64,000 bases of DNA from an uncultured Sulfitobacter sp. (lineage in GTDB: Bacteria > Pseudomonadota > Alphaproteobacteria > Rhodobacterales > Rhodobacteraceae), in assembly GCA_913060815.1 (NCBI GenBank), contig CAJXSZ010000002.1, positions 1 to 64,000 of the forward strand, read 5' to 3'. How positions within the stretch are numbered: the first letter of the stretch is position 1; every line of letters starts with the position of its first letter. A model generated the notes under the pieces. The model was not told the DNA's origin and did not search any database. It saw only the letters and a program-made list of their open reading frames with translations. This document shows positions 63,408 to 64,000 of the stretch, piece after piece. The translations under genes and the position numbers were made by a program.

Positions 63408-64000
63408 TCAGGCTTGCATTTCTGCTCTGATTTGCTGGCGCAACACGTCAATCGAGACGGTTTTTCCTTCTTTTTTATAGCACCAGTAAGTCCATCCGTT
63501 ACAGCTGGGTGCGCCCTCGAGGGCAGCCCCGACTTGGTGGATAGAGCCTTTGATGTCAGGGCCAATCAGCGTGCCGTCGGCGCGCACTTTGGCTTTGTGA
63601 CGGTTGTTCATTGAATACAGGTTCTCGCCGGGGCGCAGCATACCGCGCTCGACCAACTGGCCAAAGGGTACACGTGGCTCGGCACGTTTCGACGTGGTCG
63701 TTTGCAACGCTTCATTGTCGAATTTGCGCACGGAAGCGATGCGCTTCTTGGCCACTTTGCGGTATTCTTCTTCCCGCTCGATGCCAATGTAGTCACGCCC
63801 CAGCATCTTTGCGACAGCACCTGTGGTGCCTGTGCCAAAGAACGGATCAAGGACCACATCGCCTGGGTTGGTGGAGCCGACCAGCACACGGTGCAGCAGG
63901 CTTTCTGGTTTTTGCGTCGGATGCGCTTTGTCGCCGTCGTCGTTTTTCAAACGTTCATGGCCGTTGCAGATTGGCAAAACCCAATCGCTGCGCATCTGGA
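63408..64000 (-). CDS. ccrM: CcrM-type adenine DNA methyltransferase (partial, 5' end beyond window)
   Basis: The C-terminal 195 or so residues of a site-specific adenine methyltransferase. Visible are KAHPTQKPESLLHRVL, the AdoMet motif DVVLDPFFGTGTTGAVAKMLGRDYIGIER, and a C-terminal RAMA-like domain (GMLRPGENLYS, KAKVRADGTL) as in Caulobacter CcrM, which methylates GANTC in the cell cycle. The reading frame is open to the window edge; the Met at 63995 is most likely internal. The catalytic DPPY motif lies outside. Confidence 0.9.
   Translation of the reverse strand, partial: QMRSDWVLPICNGHERLKNDDGDKAHPTQKPESLLHRVLVGSTNPGDVVLDPFFGTGTTGAVAKMLGRDYIGIEREEEYRKVAKKRIASVRKFDNEALQTTTSKRAEPRVPFGQLVERGMLRPGENLYSMNNRHKAKVRADGTLIGPDIKGSIHQVGAALEGAPSCNGWTYWCYKKEGKTVSIDVLRQQIRAEMQA

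Overview
The window is a chromosomal segment of a Roseobacter-group member of the Rhodobacteraceae (Alphaproteobacteria). The evidence is the ureDABCEFG order, a porin of the Rhodobacter type, a CcrM-type methyltransferase, DUF2125, DUF3576 and DUF4170 proteins, and a glycine-betaine demethylation cluster typical of marine roseobacters. Genes are densely packed, with many start/stop overlaps. I see no rRNA, tRNA, CRISPR array, insertion sequence or prophage. Bases 1-46 are not biological: they are an untrimmed Illumina Nextera i5 adapter ending in the transposon mosaic end, so the window begins at a raw contig end. The right edge cuts through a ccrM-like gene.

Layout. 164-3110: pnp and an L,D-transpeptidase, each followed by a terminator. 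3177-8242: the urease operon ureDABCEFG. 8344-11990: 1-Cys peroxiredoxin, aldehyde dehydrogenase, RluA-type pseudouridine synthase and an NTF2-like protein; an unexplained 192-bp inverted-repeat element lies between the convergent dehydrogenase and synthase genes. 11976-20640 (minus strand): an XRE/cupin regulator, a LysE exporter, two DMGDH-like FAD/GcvT oxidoreductases, an unknown coupled protein, a betaine-homocysteine methyltransferase and RarD. 20702-23283: free methionine-R-sulfoxide reductase, thiolase, and a STAS/HATPase partner-switching pair. 23575-27802: gamma-glutamyltransferase-like enzyme, HspQ, AEC transporter, lytic transglycosylase lipoprotein, LolA. 28017-35013: FtsK, DapC-like aminotransferase, amidase, UbiH. 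35010-38559: Trm112, Lon-N and thioredoxin/TPR genes, exonuclease III, an OmpR-family regulator. 38725-42732: RibA, second L,D-transpeptidase, YggS, porin, DUF3576 lipoprotein. 42821-53315: leuS-lptE-holA, GST, flavoprotein, MscS channel, a 24-residue lipoprotein, crotonase, SDR, DUF2125. 53436-58074: PmbA, IMPase, DUF4170, WaaA-like transferase, LpxK. 58071-64000: CoA transferase, DsbA, DciA-like protein, MutY, AlkB, single-domain response regulator, ccrM (partial).

Working together: urease supplies ammonium from urea. The BHMT/DMGDH cluster should strip methyl groups from glycine betaine while remaking methionine. lptE, waaA-like and lpxK belong to lipopolysaccharide supply. The envelope is further served by LolA, two L,D-transpeptidases, a porin and FtsK. 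Several short inverted repeats overlap start codons or ribosome-binding sites (ureD, rarD, the XRE/cupin gene) or sit in leaders (leuS, the OmpR-type regulator). These, together with the 10.6-10.8 kb element, are the least explained parts of the window. No coordinated novel defence or mobile system was found.
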